Shown here one piece after another: positions 25,853 to 41,072 of a stretch of DNA of 64,000 bases. This stretch comes from Methylopila sp. Yamaguchi. GTDB lineage: Bacteria; Pseudomonadota; Alphaproteobacteria; Rhizobiales; Methylopilaceae. The notes under the pieces are model-generated. The model saw only the letters and a program-made list of their open reading frames with translations. It was not told where the DNA came from and made no database searches. Location: NCBI RefSeq assembly GCF_002897035.1, contig NZ_BAUX01000007.1:1-64000 (forward strand). Reading direction: 5' to 3'. The stretch's first letter is position 1; each line of letters opens with the position of its first letter. The translations under genes were made by a program, and so were the position numbers.

Positions 25853-27313
25853 ATGCCGCGCGCGCAGCGCCTTGCAGCCCTCGCCCTCGTCGCGCTCGTC
25901 GCGGCGGCCGGCGTCGCGCGCGGTCAGGAGGCTCTCGACGACGAACCGCTGCGCCGGCTCGACCCCGACACGCTCGCGGGGGGCGATTACGGCGGGACCG
26001 AGCCCCAGCCGCTCGCAGGCGGCGCCTACGGCCGGGAGCCGCAGGCCGCGCCACGCGCCGCGGCGGTCGAGGAGCCGCTGACCACCCAACTCCAGATCGG
26101 CGACCCGCTGGCGGGGTCGCGCGCGGGCCTCGGGGCGCCGCCGCGCGTGCCGCGCGCGCGCCGGCTCGCGGACGAGCCCTATAGCCCCACGGGGATCCGG
26201 GCAGGCGCCTTCATCCTGCGGCCGACGCTCGAGAGCACAGCGGGCTACGACACCAATCCGAACGAGGTGAAGAGCGGCGGCAGGGGCTCGGCCTACGGAC
26301 GCCTCCGCGGCGATCTCGACGCGGTCTCCGACTGGTCGCGCCACCAGCTCGAGGTGCGGCTCAGCGGCCAGATCCGCAAGTTCACCAACGCCCCCGAGAT
26401 CGGCCTCGAGCCGCAGGCCAGCGCGACCGTCGACGGCCGGATCGACGTGACCGACGACACGCAGATCGTCACCCAGCTTCGCGCCTCGATCACCACCTCG
26501 AGCCCGGGCGACCCGGAGACTCCGACCGACGTCGACGGCGACGAGATCCAGAAGTCCTACGGCGCGACGCTGGGAGTCGCGAAACGCTTCAACCGCTTCA
26601 GCCTGCAGCTCGACGGGCTGTTCGACCGCTACCTCTACGACGACAGTCCGCTCCAAGGCGGCGGCAAGCTCGACAACTCCGACCGCATCTACAACGCCTA
26701 CGAGGTCCGGCTGCGCGGGGCCTACGAGCTCTCGCCACGGCTGCAGCCCTTCGCCGAGATCGCGGTGGACACGCGCGACTACGACCGGTCGGTCGACGAC
26801 GCCGGCGTGCGGCGCGGCTCGGACGGCTACGCGCTGCGGGCCGGCGCGAAGTTCGAGGCGACGCGGCTGATCGCCGGCGAGTTGGCGCTGGGCTACGGGC
26901 GCCAGACGCCGAAGGACAACAGCCTCGATCCGGTCGAGGGCCTGTTGATCGACGGCTCGATCGCCTGGGTCCCGACCGCGCTCACCACCGTGCGGCTCAA
27001 CGCCCGCAGCGCGCTGCAGGAGACGAACCTCTCGGGCGCGAGCGGCGTGCTGACGCGCTCGGTCGGAGTGGCGGTCGAGCATGCGCTGCGCCGCAACGTG
27101 CTGCTGACGGCCCGCGCGACCGTGGAGCGGCTCGACTACAGAGGCATCGGCCGCATCGACGACGCCGTCACCCTGGCGCTCGAGGGCGAGTACCGGCTGA
27201 ACCGGTCGCTCTCGCTGATCGGCAGCTTCCAGCACGAGAAGCTCGCCAGCTCCGAGAGCGGCGAGGGCTACAGCTCCTCGATCATCGAGGTCGGCCTGCG
27301 TCTCAGGCGCTGA
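25853..27313 (+). CDS. Outer-membrane beta-barrel protein (BBP2-like)
   Basis: A 486-residue exported protein. A signal peptide (LAALALVALVAAAGVARGQ, about 5-23) is followed by a Pro/Ala/Gly-rich region up to about residue 105. A large domain of alternating hydrophobic and polar strands follows, beginning GAFILRPTLESTAGYDTNPNEV and ending in GEGYSSSIIEVGLRLRR. The TxGYDTN start and terminal Arg-rich strand resemble putative beta-barrel porin 2 (BBP2/VpsM-like) proteins, some of which belong to exopolysaccharide export systems. No polysaccharide operon is directly attached, although kdsD and galU flank it. Substrate unknown. Confidence 0.82.
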   Translation: MPRAQRLAALALVALVAAAGVARGQEALDDEPLRRLDPDTLAGGDYGGTEPQPLAGGAYGREPQAAPRAAAVEEPLTTQLQIGDPLAGSRAGLGAPPRVPRARRLADEPYSPTGIRAGAFILRPTLESTAGYDTNPNEVKSGGRGSAYGRLRGDLDAVSDWSRHQLEVRLSGQIRKFTNAPEIGLEPQASATVDGRIDVTDDTQIVTQLRASITTSSPGDPETPTDVDGDEIQKSYGATLGVAKRFNRFSLQLDGLFDRYLYDDSPLQGGGKLDNSDRIYNAYEVRLRGAYELSPRLQPFAEIAVDTRDYDRSVDDAGVRRGSDGYALRAGAKFEATRLIAGELALGYGRQTPKDNSLDPVEGLLIDGSIAWVPTALTTVRLNARSALQETNLSGASGVLTRSVGVAVEHALRRNVLLTARATVERLDYRGIGRIDDAVTLALEGEYRLNRSLSLIGSFQHEKLASSESGEGYSSSIIEVGLRLRR

Positions 27314-27362
27314 CCGGGCGCGCCCACGTGCGCCAACGAACGTGGACCTCGACGCCGGAGGC

Positions 27363-27391
27363 GGGTCCTCCGGCCAAGCCGGAGGACGACG
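27363..27391. repeat. Intergenic palindromic repeat, copy 2
   Basis: A 29-base element nearly identical to 20016-20043, with an outer stem CCTCCGGC...GCCGGAGG. It lies in the short gap between the convergent barrel and galU genes, a typical site for REP-like elements. Confidence 0.65.
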
Positions 27392-27428
27392 TCGCGGGTA
27401 GGATCGGCCGCAGCGTTGAGGGCGCGCC

Positions 27429-28307
27429 TCAGCCCCTGAGCAGGGCCTCGAGCTCCTTGCGGAAATCGCCCACCAAATCGTCGCGCTCGAGCGCGTAGGC
27501 GACGTTCGCCGTGAGGAACCCGATCTTGGAGCCGGTGTCGAACACCCGACCCTCGAAGGCGAAGCCGGAGAAAGGCTGCTCCTTGGCGAGCGTAAGCATG
27601 GCGTCGGTCAACTGGATCTCGCCGCCGGCGCCCGCCTCCTGCTTCGCAAGCAGGGTGAAGATCTCGGGCTGCAGGATGTAGCGGCCGGAAATGGCGTAGT
27701 TCGATTCCGCGGTGCCCGGCTTCGGCTTCTCGACCATCGAGGTCATCTTGAAGCCCTTGCCGATCTTCTCGCCCGCGCCGACGATGCCGTACTGGTGGGT
27801 CTGGTCGTCCGGCACCTCGTAGGTCGCGACCACGTTGCCGCCGGCGGCGTTGTAGACGTCGATCATCTCGGCGAGGCAGCTGCGGTCTTCGCTCTGGTGC
27901 AGCATGTCGGGCAGCAGCAGCGCGAAAGGCTCATTGCCTACGAGCTCGCGCGCGCACCACACCGCGTGGCCGAGGCCGAGGGGCTCCTGCTGACGGGTGA
28001 AGCTCGCCTGCCCGGCGCTCGGCAGGTCCTCCTTGAGGAGGCGCAGCGCGTCCAGCTTGCCGCGGCGCTCCAGCGTCGCCTCGAGCTCGAACTGCTTGTC
28101 GAAGTGATCTTCGATGACGCCCTTGTTTCGCCCGGTGACGAAGATGAAATGCTCGATGCCGGCCTCGCGGGCCTCGTCCACCACGTGCTGGATCACCGGC
28201 CGGTCGACCACCGTCAGCATCTCCTTCGGCACCGCCTTGGTGGCGGGGAGGAAGCGGGTGCCGAGGCCCGCGACGGGAAACACGGCCTTGCGGATGGGAC
28301 GGGACAT
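27429..28307 (-). CDS. galU: UTP-glucose-1-phosphate uridylyltransferase
   Basis: A 292-residue nucleotidyltransferase that makes UDP-glucose for glycan synthesis. The N-terminal [31 protein letters not shown] is the activating signature, with the Arg and Lys that hold UTP and glucose-1-phosphate. [38 protein letters not shown] and [24 protein letters not shown] complete the family pattern. Length is standard for GalU/ExoN. GGAG five bases before the ATG supports the start. Confidence 0.95.
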   Translation of the reverse strand: MSRPIRKAVFPVAGLGTRFLPATKAVPKEMLTVVDRPVIQHVVDEAREAGIEHFIFVTGRNKGVIEDHFDKQFELEATLERRGKLDALRLLKEDLPSAGQASFTRQQEPLGLGHAVWCARELVGNEPFALLLPDMLHQSEDRSCLAEMIDVYNAAGGNVVATYEVPDDQTHQYGIVGAGEKIGKGFKMTSMVEKPKPGTAESNYAISGRYILQPEIFTLLAKQEAGAGGEIQLTDAMLTLAKEQPFSGFAFEGRVFDTGSKIGFLTANVAYALERDDLVGDFRKELEALLRG

Positions 28308-28566
28308 TGGTTCTCCGGGCGTTCGCGTCTTTTTGTGAACGGCGGTCCATTGGCCGTCGTCCGTGCGTAGTTTTGGGGCTGAGAGCCGCCGCGTAAAGGC
28401 GCGGCGCGGAAGGAGAGCGACGCGAGACCGTTTCGGCGCTCACGTCCTGCTGATCATCAAGGCCGAACGCGGTTAACCGAATGCAAACTCTGGCGCGTAT
28501 GCTGCCCGCAGACATGATGAACGCAATCGGGCGGCTTCGGCGGCCCGGCTCAGAGGAGACGTGGAC

Positions 28567-29787
28567 ATGCGCTTTGCAGGTCGCCCCGTCCGGTTCGCCA
28601 GCGCCACGCTGACCGCCGCCCTGCTCGGCCTCGCTTCCGCGAGTCCGGCCGCGGCGGATGCGATCGACCAGCGGTTCCAGGCCTTCGTCGCCCAGCTCCG
28701 CCCGCAGGCTGCGGCCGCGGGCGTCAGCGCCGGGACCTTCGACCGCGCCTTCCGCGGCCTTAAGCCGGACCGCGAGGCGATCGAGAAGTCGCAGTACCAG
28801 CCCGAGTTCAAGACGACGATGGCGCAGTACATCGACACGCGAGTGTCGGACACGCGCATCAACGCCGGCCGGACCAACTACCAGCAGTGGGGCAAGACGC
28901 TCGCGGCGCTCGAGCGCTCGACCGGCGTCGACCGCTACGCCATTCTCTCGGTCTGGGGCATGGAGACCAACTACGGCGGCTCCATGGGCGGCCACAACGT
29001 CATCGAGGCGCTCGCGACGCTGGCCTGCTGCCAGACGCGGCGGCCGGAGTTCTTCCGCAAGGAGCTGATCACGGCGCTGCAGATCCTGCAGCGGGGCGAC
29101 GTGACGCCGGAAAACATGATCGGCTCCTGGGCCGGCGCTATGGGCCACACCCAATTCATGCCGACAAGCTTCAAGGCCTACGCCGCGGACGGCGACGGCG
29201 ACGGCCGCCGCGACATCTGGACCTCGGTGCCGGACGCCCTGGCCTCGACTGCGAACTACCTGAAGAAGCACGGCTGGCGCTCGGGCGAGACCTGGGGCTA
29301 CGAGGTCATCATCCCGGCGGGCGTGACCGCCAAGGCCGGCGCCAAGATGCCGCTCGGCCGGTGGCAGGCGGCGGGCGTGCAGCGCGCCTCCGGCGGCGGC
29401 TTCGCCCGCGCGACCGACGTCGCGACCCTGCTGCAGCCGGCCGGCCCGCGCGGGCCGTCGTTCCTGATGATGCAGAACTTCCGGGTCATCAAGCGCTACA
29501 ACAACGCCGACAGCTACGCCCTCGCGGTCGGGCACCTCGCCGACCGCATCCGCGGCGGCGGCGGTTTCGTGACCCCCTGGCCGAACCACGACAAGCCGCT
29601 CGACGAACAGGAGCGGCTGGAGCTGCAGGCGCTGCTCGCCCGCCGCGGCTTCGACATCGGCGAGCCCGACGGCAAGATCGGACCCGCGACCCGGGAGGCG
29701 ATCATGTCCTACCAGCAGCGCCAGGGCCTCGCGCCGGACGGCTACGCCGGCGTCTCGCTGCTCCGCCACCTGCGCTCGGCCCGCTGA
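28567..29787 (+). CDS. Lytic murein transglycosylase, MltB-like, with peptidoglycan-binding domain
   Basis: A 406-residue exported enzyme that cleaves the glycan strands of murein. It has a signal peptide (about 1-30, ending SPAAADA) and then the SLT/MltB catalytic domain (about 33-330). The catalytic Glu133 sits in ILSVWGMETNYGGSMG, followed by ARL-type helices, GSWAGAMGHTQFMPTSFKAYA and DIWTSVPDALASTANYL. A C-terminal peptidoglycan_binding_1 domain (about 345-405) holds GEPDGKIGPATREAIMSYQQRQGL. The ATG at 28567 follows GAGGAGACGTGG; a GTG six bases upstream is the alternative. Confidence 0.93.
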   Translation: MRFAGRPVRFASATLTAALLGLASASPAAADAIDQRFQAFVAQLRPQAAAAGVSAGTFDRAFRGLKPDREAIEKSQYQPEFKTTMAQYIDTRVSDTRINAGRTNYQQWGKTLAALERSTGVDRYAILSVWGMETNYGGSMGGHNVIEALATLACCQTRRPEFFRKELITALQILQRGDVTPENMIGSWAGAMGHTQFMPTSFKAYAADGDGDGRRDIWTSVPDALASTANYLKKHGWRSGETWGYEVIIPAGVTAKAGAKMPLGRWQAAGVQRASGGGFARATDVATLLQPAGPRGPSFLMMQNFRVIKRYNNADSYALAVGHLADRIRGGGGFVTPWPNHDKPLDEQERLELQALLARRGFDIGEPDGKIGPATREAIMSYQQRQGLAPDGYAGVSLLRHLRSAR

Positions 29788-29836
29788 GGAGCCGGCCGCA
29801 TGGTCGGGGCCGGAGGATCATGGTAGCGTTAGCGCC

Positions 29837-31291
29837 ATGATCCGGCGCACCCCGACCGGCGCGTTCCCAGCGCGCCTGCTGGCTGTCAGTCTGGCCTTGA
29901 GCGGGCTTGCGCTCTCGCTCGCCCCGGCCTTGGCCCAGGAGGGCTACTACCGCCGCTATTACGACGCGCCCGGCGGATACGTGCGGGAGCGGTCCTACGA
30001 CCGCTACGACGAAGACCGCATGATCGACGAGCGGGTCAACGCCTACCGGCGCGAGGCGCTGGCGCGCCGCGAGGCGGAGCGGAGGCGGGCCTTGGACGAG
30101 GCCGCTCGCTACGTGCGCCGGCGCGAGAGCCAGCCCAACTTCCTGCAGCGCCTGTTCGGCGCGCGGCCCCGCGATCCGGAGATCGACGACGGCTGGACCG
30201 CCCGCCGCGATCCGGGAGCGGTCGAGGTGCGGCCGAAGCCGCGCGCCCGCCGCAAGCCCGCGGAGCCCACACCGACGCCGGTGCCGCCGATCCCGACCGG
30301 CGATCCCGCCGCCCCTGTCACGCCGCCCAGCGTCTTCGTCGCCGTGCTCGGCGACAGCGTCGCGGACGGTCTCGCCGGCGGGCTTCAGGAGGCCTTCGCC
30401 GATGCGCCCGAGATCGGGATCAAGCGCTACGCCCGCCCCAACGCCGGCCTCGTGCGCGCGGACTACCACGACTTCGCGGAAGCCGCCCGAAAGGCGGCGG
30501 ACGAGGGCCCGCTCGCCTATGCGGTGATCGACGTCGGCGTGAACGACCGCCAGCCGTTCCTCGACATGCGCGACGCGGCGCCGCTCTCGCCGCGCTGGCG
30601 CGAGCGCTACCTCGCGCGGGTCGACGCGCTGATCGCGCCGTTCAAGGCGAAGAACATCCCGGTCTATTGGGTCGGCCTCGCGCCCTCCTCCAGCGCCCGC
30701 GCGAACTCCGACCTGATCGCGCTGAACGCCATGGTGAAGGAACGGGTGCAGGCGGCGGGAGGCACCTTCGTGGACGTCTGGGAAGGCTTCGTCGACGAGA
30801 ATGGCGACTACGCCGCCGTGGGCCCGCAGCTCGACGGCCAGAACGCGCGCCTGCGGCTCGAAGACGGGGTGCATTTCTCCAAAGCCGGCTCCCGTAAGCT
30901 CGCGCACTACGTCGAGCAGGAGATCCGCAAGTCCTACCAGCCGAAACCGGCCGAGGCCCTCGTCGGCGCGACGCCGAACGGCGGCGAACCCAACGCCTCG
31001 CCGCTCGTCGATCGGCCGAAGCCGCTTGCCGGACCGGTGGTGGTGCTGACCGCGCCGCGGCGCTCCGAGGGCGGCGCCCTCTTGGGGGGCGCGGCGTCCG
31101 GGCCGCGTTCGGACGCCGTGGAGCGTCTGCTGGTGCGCGGCGAGGCGCTCAACGCCGACCCCGGCCGGCTCGACGACCACCGCTGGCCAGGCGCGGACGC
31201 CCCGAAAGCCGAGCCCGCCAAGCCGGACGCAGCCAAGCTGGACGCAGCCAAGCCTGACGCCCCCGCTGAGCCGGCCAAGCCGAAGTCTTGA
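29837..31291 (+). CDS. DUF459 SGNH-hydrolase-like periplasmic protein
   Basis: A 484-residue protein with a signal peptide (LLAVSLALSGLALSLAPALAQ, about 14-34). A Tyr/Arg-rich region and a Pro-rich linker come next. The DUF459/SGNH domain (about 165-375) has the block I nucleophile in VAVLGDSVADGLAGG, YAVIDVGVNDRQPF in block III, and DGVHFSKAGSRKLAHYVEQEI holding the terminal Asp/His. A low-complexity Ala/Lys/Pro/Asp tail follows with repeated units such as PAKPDAAKLDAAKPDA. SGNH members deacylate or acylate cell-surface glycans; DUF459 itself is uncharacterised. It follows the transglycosylase gene at a 49-base distance, consistent with a murein- or envelope-related role. Confidence 0.87.
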   Translation: MIRRTPTGAFPARLLAVSLALSGLALSLAPALAQEGYYRRYYDAPGGYVRERSYDRYDEDRMIDERVNAYRREALARREAERRRALDEAARYVRRRESQPNFLQRLFGARPRDPEIDDGWTARRDPGAVEVRPKPRARRKPAEPTPTPVPPIPTGDPAAPVTPPSVFVAVLGDSVADGLAGGLQEAFADAPEIGIKRYARPNAGLVRADYHDFAEAARKAADEGPLAYAVIDVGVNDRQPFLDMRDAAPLSPRWRERYLARVDALIAPFKAKNIPVYWVGLAPSSSARANSDLIALNAMVKERVQAAGGTFVDVWEGFVDENGDYAAVGPQLDGQNARLRLEDGVHFSKAGSRKLAHYVEQEIRKSYQPKPAEALVGATPNGGEPNASPLVDRPKPLAGPVVVLTAPRRSEGGALLGGAASGPRSDAVERLLVRGEALNADPGRLDDHRWPGADAPKAEPAKPDAAKLDAAKPDAPAEPAKPKS

Positions 31292-31487
31292 GCCTGAAGG
31301 CTCCCTGAACGTCGTCGCGCCGGCGCCGCCGCTCGGGTCCTGGACGTGATCCAGGACCAAAAACACGGCGCGGCGGGAAAACCCCAAGGGCGGCCGTTTG
31401 CTCGTTCTCCCGCCCGCGGGGTCAGGGTCCCGGATCGAGTCCGGGACGCGAGCAGAGCGATGCTTTGAGCGATCGCCCGCGGCCTCG

Positions 31488-32912
<1,425 letters not shown>

Positions 32913-33094
32913 CGTATGGTCTCCTCCCGCGGAGGCCCTTGTCGCTAGCGCGCCCGGCGCGTCGCTCTCCGGCCCGAGCGCCTGAGGCGCCGGGCCGATC
33001 GTTCGCCGCGTTAAGCTCTATCCTGATGACGGTCCCGGAGCGACCCTGCGGGCTCCGGGACGACGATGTCCTGCGCGTGACGGAAGCCCGTCGC

Positions 33095-37837
<4,743 letters not shown>

Positions 37838-38289
37838 GATGCCGCCGGCTGGAAGGCCGGCATGGTTGCTCGTTCCGCGTCTCGCGATGTCACCGACGCG
37901 CGTTCCCGCAACGCGACCGGCCCCATCCTCCGCCGCCCTTTACGCTAAGGGCGCGAGCTCTGGAACCGTTCTTGAGTGAATAAGGAACGTGGCCGTCATG
38001 CAAATGGACAGCCTTACTGTCCTATCGCGGGCGCGAACATGTCAGAAAGGCGGCCTGCGCACAAGCGGCGCCAAGGGCTCATATGGCGATTTTCAGACGC
38101 CGCCGGGCAGCTATGCGCAATTTAGCATACGCGCGCCAGGGCGCCGCGACATTTTATGTCGCCGGCCCCAGCGGCCCAGCTGCCCGGCGCCCATCGCCCA
38201 GCCGTTTTCCCGGCTATCGCCCTCGACGAACGGGGGGCCACGCCGGTAGCGTCTGCGACCTTGCGCCTAAGCCTTAAGGAGCCTCCCCC
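37838..38289. other. Gene-free stretch between divergent gltB and threonine aldolase genes
   Basis: About 450 bases with no convincing gene on either strand. It contains a 7-bp hairpin (37934-37940 with 37947-37953) and a GCCGGC-type hairpin immediately upstream of gltB, plus a locally AT-richer patch at about 37975-38155. It must hold both promoters, but I see no clear -35/-10 pair. AAGGAG before 38290 is the aldolase ribosome site. Confidence 0.5.
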
Positions 38290-39357
38290 ATGTTCTTCGT
38301 CAGCGACAACGCCGCGCCCGCGGCCGACGCCGTGCTCTCGGCGCTCGCGCGCGTTAACGCCGGCCTGTCGGCCCCCTACGGCAAGGACGAGGCGACCAAG
38401 CGGGTGGAGCGCAAGCTCGCAGAGGTGTTCGAGCGCGACGTCGCAGTCTCGCTCGTCACGACCGGCACTGCGGCCAACGCCATCGCGCTCGCGCAGCTCA
38501 CCGCCCCGTGGAAGGCCGTGATCTGCCACGAAGAGGCGCACGTGATGCACGATGAGTGCGGCGCCCCTGAGTTCTTCACCAACGGCGCGAAACTCGCTGG
38601 CGTCTCCGGCCTCGACGGGAAGATCACGCCCGACGGGCTGAGGGCGCTGCTGGACCGCGACTTCTGGACGCCGCCGACCCACGTGGCGCCGGCGGCCCTT
38701 ACGATCAGCCAGGCGACCGAAGCTGGCACGGTCTACTCGGCGTCCGAAGTCGGCGCGCTCGCGGACGTCGCGAAGGCGCGCGGCTTGCGCGTCCACATGG
38801 ACGGCGCGCGATTCGCCAACGCGGTCGCAAGCGCCAACGTCTCGCCCGCGGAGCTGACCTGGAAAGCGGGCGTCGACATTTTGTCGTTCGGCTTCACCAA
38901 GAACGGCGCGATGGCGGCCGAGGCGATCGTGGTGTTCGACAAGGCGCTCGCCGCCGACCTCGCGGAGCGGCGCAAGCGCAGCGGACACCTGTGGTCGAAG
39001 GGGCGCTACATCGCCGCCCAGATCGAGGCGATGCTGGCGGACGACCTCTGGATCGCCTTCGGCCGCCGCGCCAACGCCTCCGCCAACCGGCTGGCGCGCG
39101 GGCTCGAGGCGCGCGGCCTGACGCTCGCCTTCCCGCGCCAGGCGAACGAGGTGTTCGTGCATCTGCCCGCCGCGGTCGACGCCGCGCTGAAGGCTGCGGG
39201 CGGCGTCTACTACACCTGGTCGAGCGAGGCCGTGCGGCCCGAGCGGAAGGGGCGTCCCGGCGACGTCTTCGCCCGCCTGATCGCGTCCTTCGCCACGACC
39301 GACGCGGAGGTCGACGGCCTGCTCGGCGTCGTCGACCAAGCGCTCGTGGCGGCCTGA
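38290..39357 (+). CDS. Low-specificity L-threonine aldolase / beta-eliminating lyase
   Basis: A 355-residue PLP enzyme of the threonine aldolase family, splitting L-threonine or allo-threonine into glycine and acetaldehyde. TGTAANAIAL (about 58-67) forms the phosphate-binding cup, HVMHDECGAPEFF the substrate side, LRVHMDGARFANAV the PLP-ring Asp, and SFGFTKNGAMAAEA the Schiff-base Lys204. Length is normal. An AAGGAG site is well placed before the ATG. A rho-independent terminator follows directly. Confidence 0.9.
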   Translation: MFFVSDNAAPAADAVLSALARVNAGLSAPYGKDEATKRVERKLAEVFERDVAVSLVTTGTAANAIALAQLTAPWKAVICHEEAHVMHDECGAPEFFTNGAKLAGVSGLDGKITPDGLRALLDRDFWTPPTHVAPAALTISQATEAGTVYSASEVGALADVAKARGLRVHMDGARFANAVASANVSPAELTWKAGVDILSFGFTKNGAMAAEAIVVFDKALAADLAERRKRSGHLWSKGRYIAAQIEAMLADDLWIAFGRRANASANRLARGLEARGLTLAFPRQANEVFVHLPAAVDAALKAAGGVYYTWSSEAVRPERKGRPGDVFARLIASFATTDAEVDGLLGVVDQALVAA

Positions 39358-39372
39358 CCACTAGACACAAAA

Positions 39373-39398
39373 AAGCGCCCCGGTCTCCCGGGGCGCTT
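39373..39398. terminator. Bidirectional rho-independent terminator
   Basis: An 11-bp perfect stem (39373-39383 with 39388-39398, loop TCTC) is preceded by an A run (39369-39374). It separates the convergent aldolase and Hsp20 genes. The A run makes it strongest for the minus-strand Hsp20 transcript. Confidence 0.85.
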
Positions 39399-39422
39399 CC
39401 TCTCGGTTCGGGCGAGCGGCGC

Positions 39423-39887
39423 TTACGCGGCCTGCTGCACCTGAGCCTCGATCGCGGCGGGCTTCGCGCCTGCGCCGATCGGAATCGCGCGCGGCTTCTT
39501 CGCCTCAGGCACCTCGCGGACGAGCTCAATGTGAAGGAGCCCGTTCTCGAGGTTCGCGCCGGTCACCTGCACGTGGTCGGCGAGCTGGAAGCGGCGCTCG
39601 AAGGCGCGGGCGGCGATCCCCTGGTGGAGCACCTCGCCCCGACGTTCCTCCGGCTGCTTCTCGCCGCGGACGCTGAGCGCGTTTTCCTTCACCTCGATCG
39701 CAAGGTCCTTTTCAGCGAACCCGGCCACCGCGACGGTGATGCGGTAGGCGTTCTCGTCCGTGCGCTCGATGTTGTAGGGCGGGTAGCCCGGAGCCGCCTC
39801 GCCGCCCGCGACGTTGTCGAGCAGGGAGAAGAGACGGTCGAAGCCCACGGTCGAACGGTAGAGCGGGGTGAGATCGAACTGGCGCAT
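39423..39887 (-). CDS. Small heat-shock protein, Hsp20/IbpA family
   Basis: A 154-residue chaperone that holds unfolding proteins during heat stress. The N-terminal part, FDLTPLYRSTVGFDRLFSLLDNVAG, is typical of rhizobial class A IbpA-like Hsp20. The alpha-crystallin domain (about 35-135) contains YPPYNIERTDENAYRITVAVAGFAEKDLAIEV and the conserved GIAARAFERRFQLADHVQV (the A-x-x-x-n-G-V-L-like end is VTGANLENGLLHIELVREVPE). The 5' leader contains a ROSE-type thermosensor overlapping its ribosome site, so translation is probably temperature controlled. Confidence 0.93.
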   Translation of the reverse strand: MRQFDLTPLYRSTVGFDRLFSLLDNVAGGEAAPGYPPYNIERTDENAYRITVAVAGFAEKDLAIEVKENALSVRGEKQPEERRGEVLHQGIAARAFERRFQLADHVQVTGANLENGLLHIELVREVPEAKKPRAIPIGAGAKPAAIEAQVQQAA

Positions 39888-39945
39888 GGTACATATCCTC
39901 TTTCAAGCGACATGACGTGCGGCCCGCCATCGAGGCCGGGCCGTT
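39888..39945 (-). promoter_or_regulatory. ROSE-type RNA thermometer in the Hsp20 leader
   Basis: In the transcript, 39913 down to 39893 reads AUGUCGCUUGAAAGAGGAUAU and folds into a hairpin. The conserved ROSE U-Y-G-C-U (here UCGCU) faces the AGGA of the ribosome site, including the characteristic G opposite G and the unpaired C. A second, stable hairpin lies just upstream (39920-39943, CGGCCCG with CGGGCCG). The spacing to the ATG at 39887 is right for a Shine-Dalgarno. This is the known layout of ROSE elements in Hyphomicrobiales small-heat-shock genes. Confidence 0.8.
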
Positions 39946-40082
39946 TGTTCAACGATCGCAGCCTGTTGGCCTGCGACAGGAGTTAGGTAGGAAGGCGGTT
40001 TTGGGCTTGCAAGACCCCCCGTGGCCGTCCCGCGACGGCTCTGCTAAGGCTTGATTCCAGCCCGCCCGAACTCGGGGTTTTT

Positions 40083-41069
40083 GTGATCCGCGCCACGCGT
40101 TCCGCGCTTCAGCCCGTCCGCGACAGCTTCGTCAGCGCGCCCGGCGTTCCGCAGCCCACGGGCGCGGTCTGCCGCACCTTCGTTACGACGGACGGCGTCG
40201 CCCTGCGCGGCGCGGTGTGGCGGCCGGAGGGCGCGGCGCGCGGCACGGTCTGCGTGTTCCAAGGCCGGGCCGAGTTCATCGAGAAATACGCCGAGGTCGC
40301 AGACGACCTCCTGAAGCGCGGCTTCGCCGTCGCGACCTTCGACTTCCGCGGCCAGGGCGGCTCGCAGCGGCTGCTCGCGAACCCGCTGAAGGGCCATGTC
40401 GACAGCTTCGACGACTACCGCCTCGACGCGGAGGCCTTCATGCGGCAGGTGGCGCTGACGGAGGCGCCGGGCCCCTACTATGCGCTGGGGCACTCGATGT
40501 CCGCGCCGGTGCTGGTCGCGCTCGCGCTGCGCCAGCCGCAGTGGTTCGAGCGGCTGGTGCTCGTCGCGCCGATGATCGGCCTGCCCTTCGCCCGGGTCGA
40601 GTTTTTCGCGCGAGGGCTCGCCACGGGCCTCGGGCGGCTGGGATTCTCCGGCGCCTACATCCCCCGCGGTGGGGACCGGATCATGGCGCTCCGCCCCTTC
40701 GAGCGGAACCCGGTGACGCGGGATCCGGAGCGTTACGGCCGGTCGGTGGCGCTGATCACGCAGGAGCCCGGCCTCGCGCTCGGCTCGCCCACCATCGGCT
40801 GGGTGCACGCCGCCTTCCGGGCGATGACGGCGACCGCGCTGCCTGGCGTGCCGGAGTCCTTCCGCACGCCGACGCTCGTCATCTCCGCCGGCGCCGACCG
40901 CATCGTCGATCCCCGAGCGAGCGAACGCTTCGCCGCCCGCATCCGCGGCGGCGGCCACATCCGCCTCGACGGCGCCGAACACGAGATCCTGATGGAGCGC
41001 GACCGGATTCGCGAGCTGTTCTGGGCGGCGTTCGACGCCTTCGTGCCGGGCAGCCGGACGCTGGCCTGA
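40083..41069 (+). CDS. Alpha/beta hydrolase, lysophospholipase/monoacylglycerol-lipase-like
   Basis: A 328-residue serine hydrolase of the PldB-like (Hydrolase_4) group. Features: GTVCVFQGRAEFIEKYAEVADDLLKRGF (oxyanion and cap region), FDFRGQGGSQR, the nucleophile elbow YALGHSMSAPVLVALAL (GHSMS), VISAGADRIVDP for the acid, and GAEHEILMERD for the His. No signal peptide is evident, so it is probably cytosolic or loosely membrane associated. The GTG at 40083 is the only reasonable start before the conserved region, but it lacks a good ribosome site. Confidence 0.88.
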   Translation: MIRATRSALQPVRDSFVSAPGVPQPTGAVCRTFVTTDGVALRGAVWRPEGAARGTVCVFQGRAEFIEKYAEVADDLLKRGFAVATFDFRGQGGSQRLLANPLKGHVDSFDDYRLDAEAFMRQVALTEAPGPYYALGHSMSAPVLVALALRQPQWFERLVLVAPMIGLPFARVEFFARGLATGLGRLGFSGAYIPRGGDRIMALRPFERNPVTRDPERYGRSVALITQEPGLALGSPTIGWVHAAFRAMTATALPGVPESFRTPTLVISAGADRIVDPRASERFAARIRGGGHIRLDGAEHEILMERDRIRELFWAAFDAFVPGSRTLA

Positions 41070-41072
41070 CCC

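Noticed and set aside
37989..38277. Short plus-strand frames between gltB and the threonine aldolase gene
   Set aside because: No conserved sequence, no ribosome site, and the two frames overlap each other; treated as the divergent control region.
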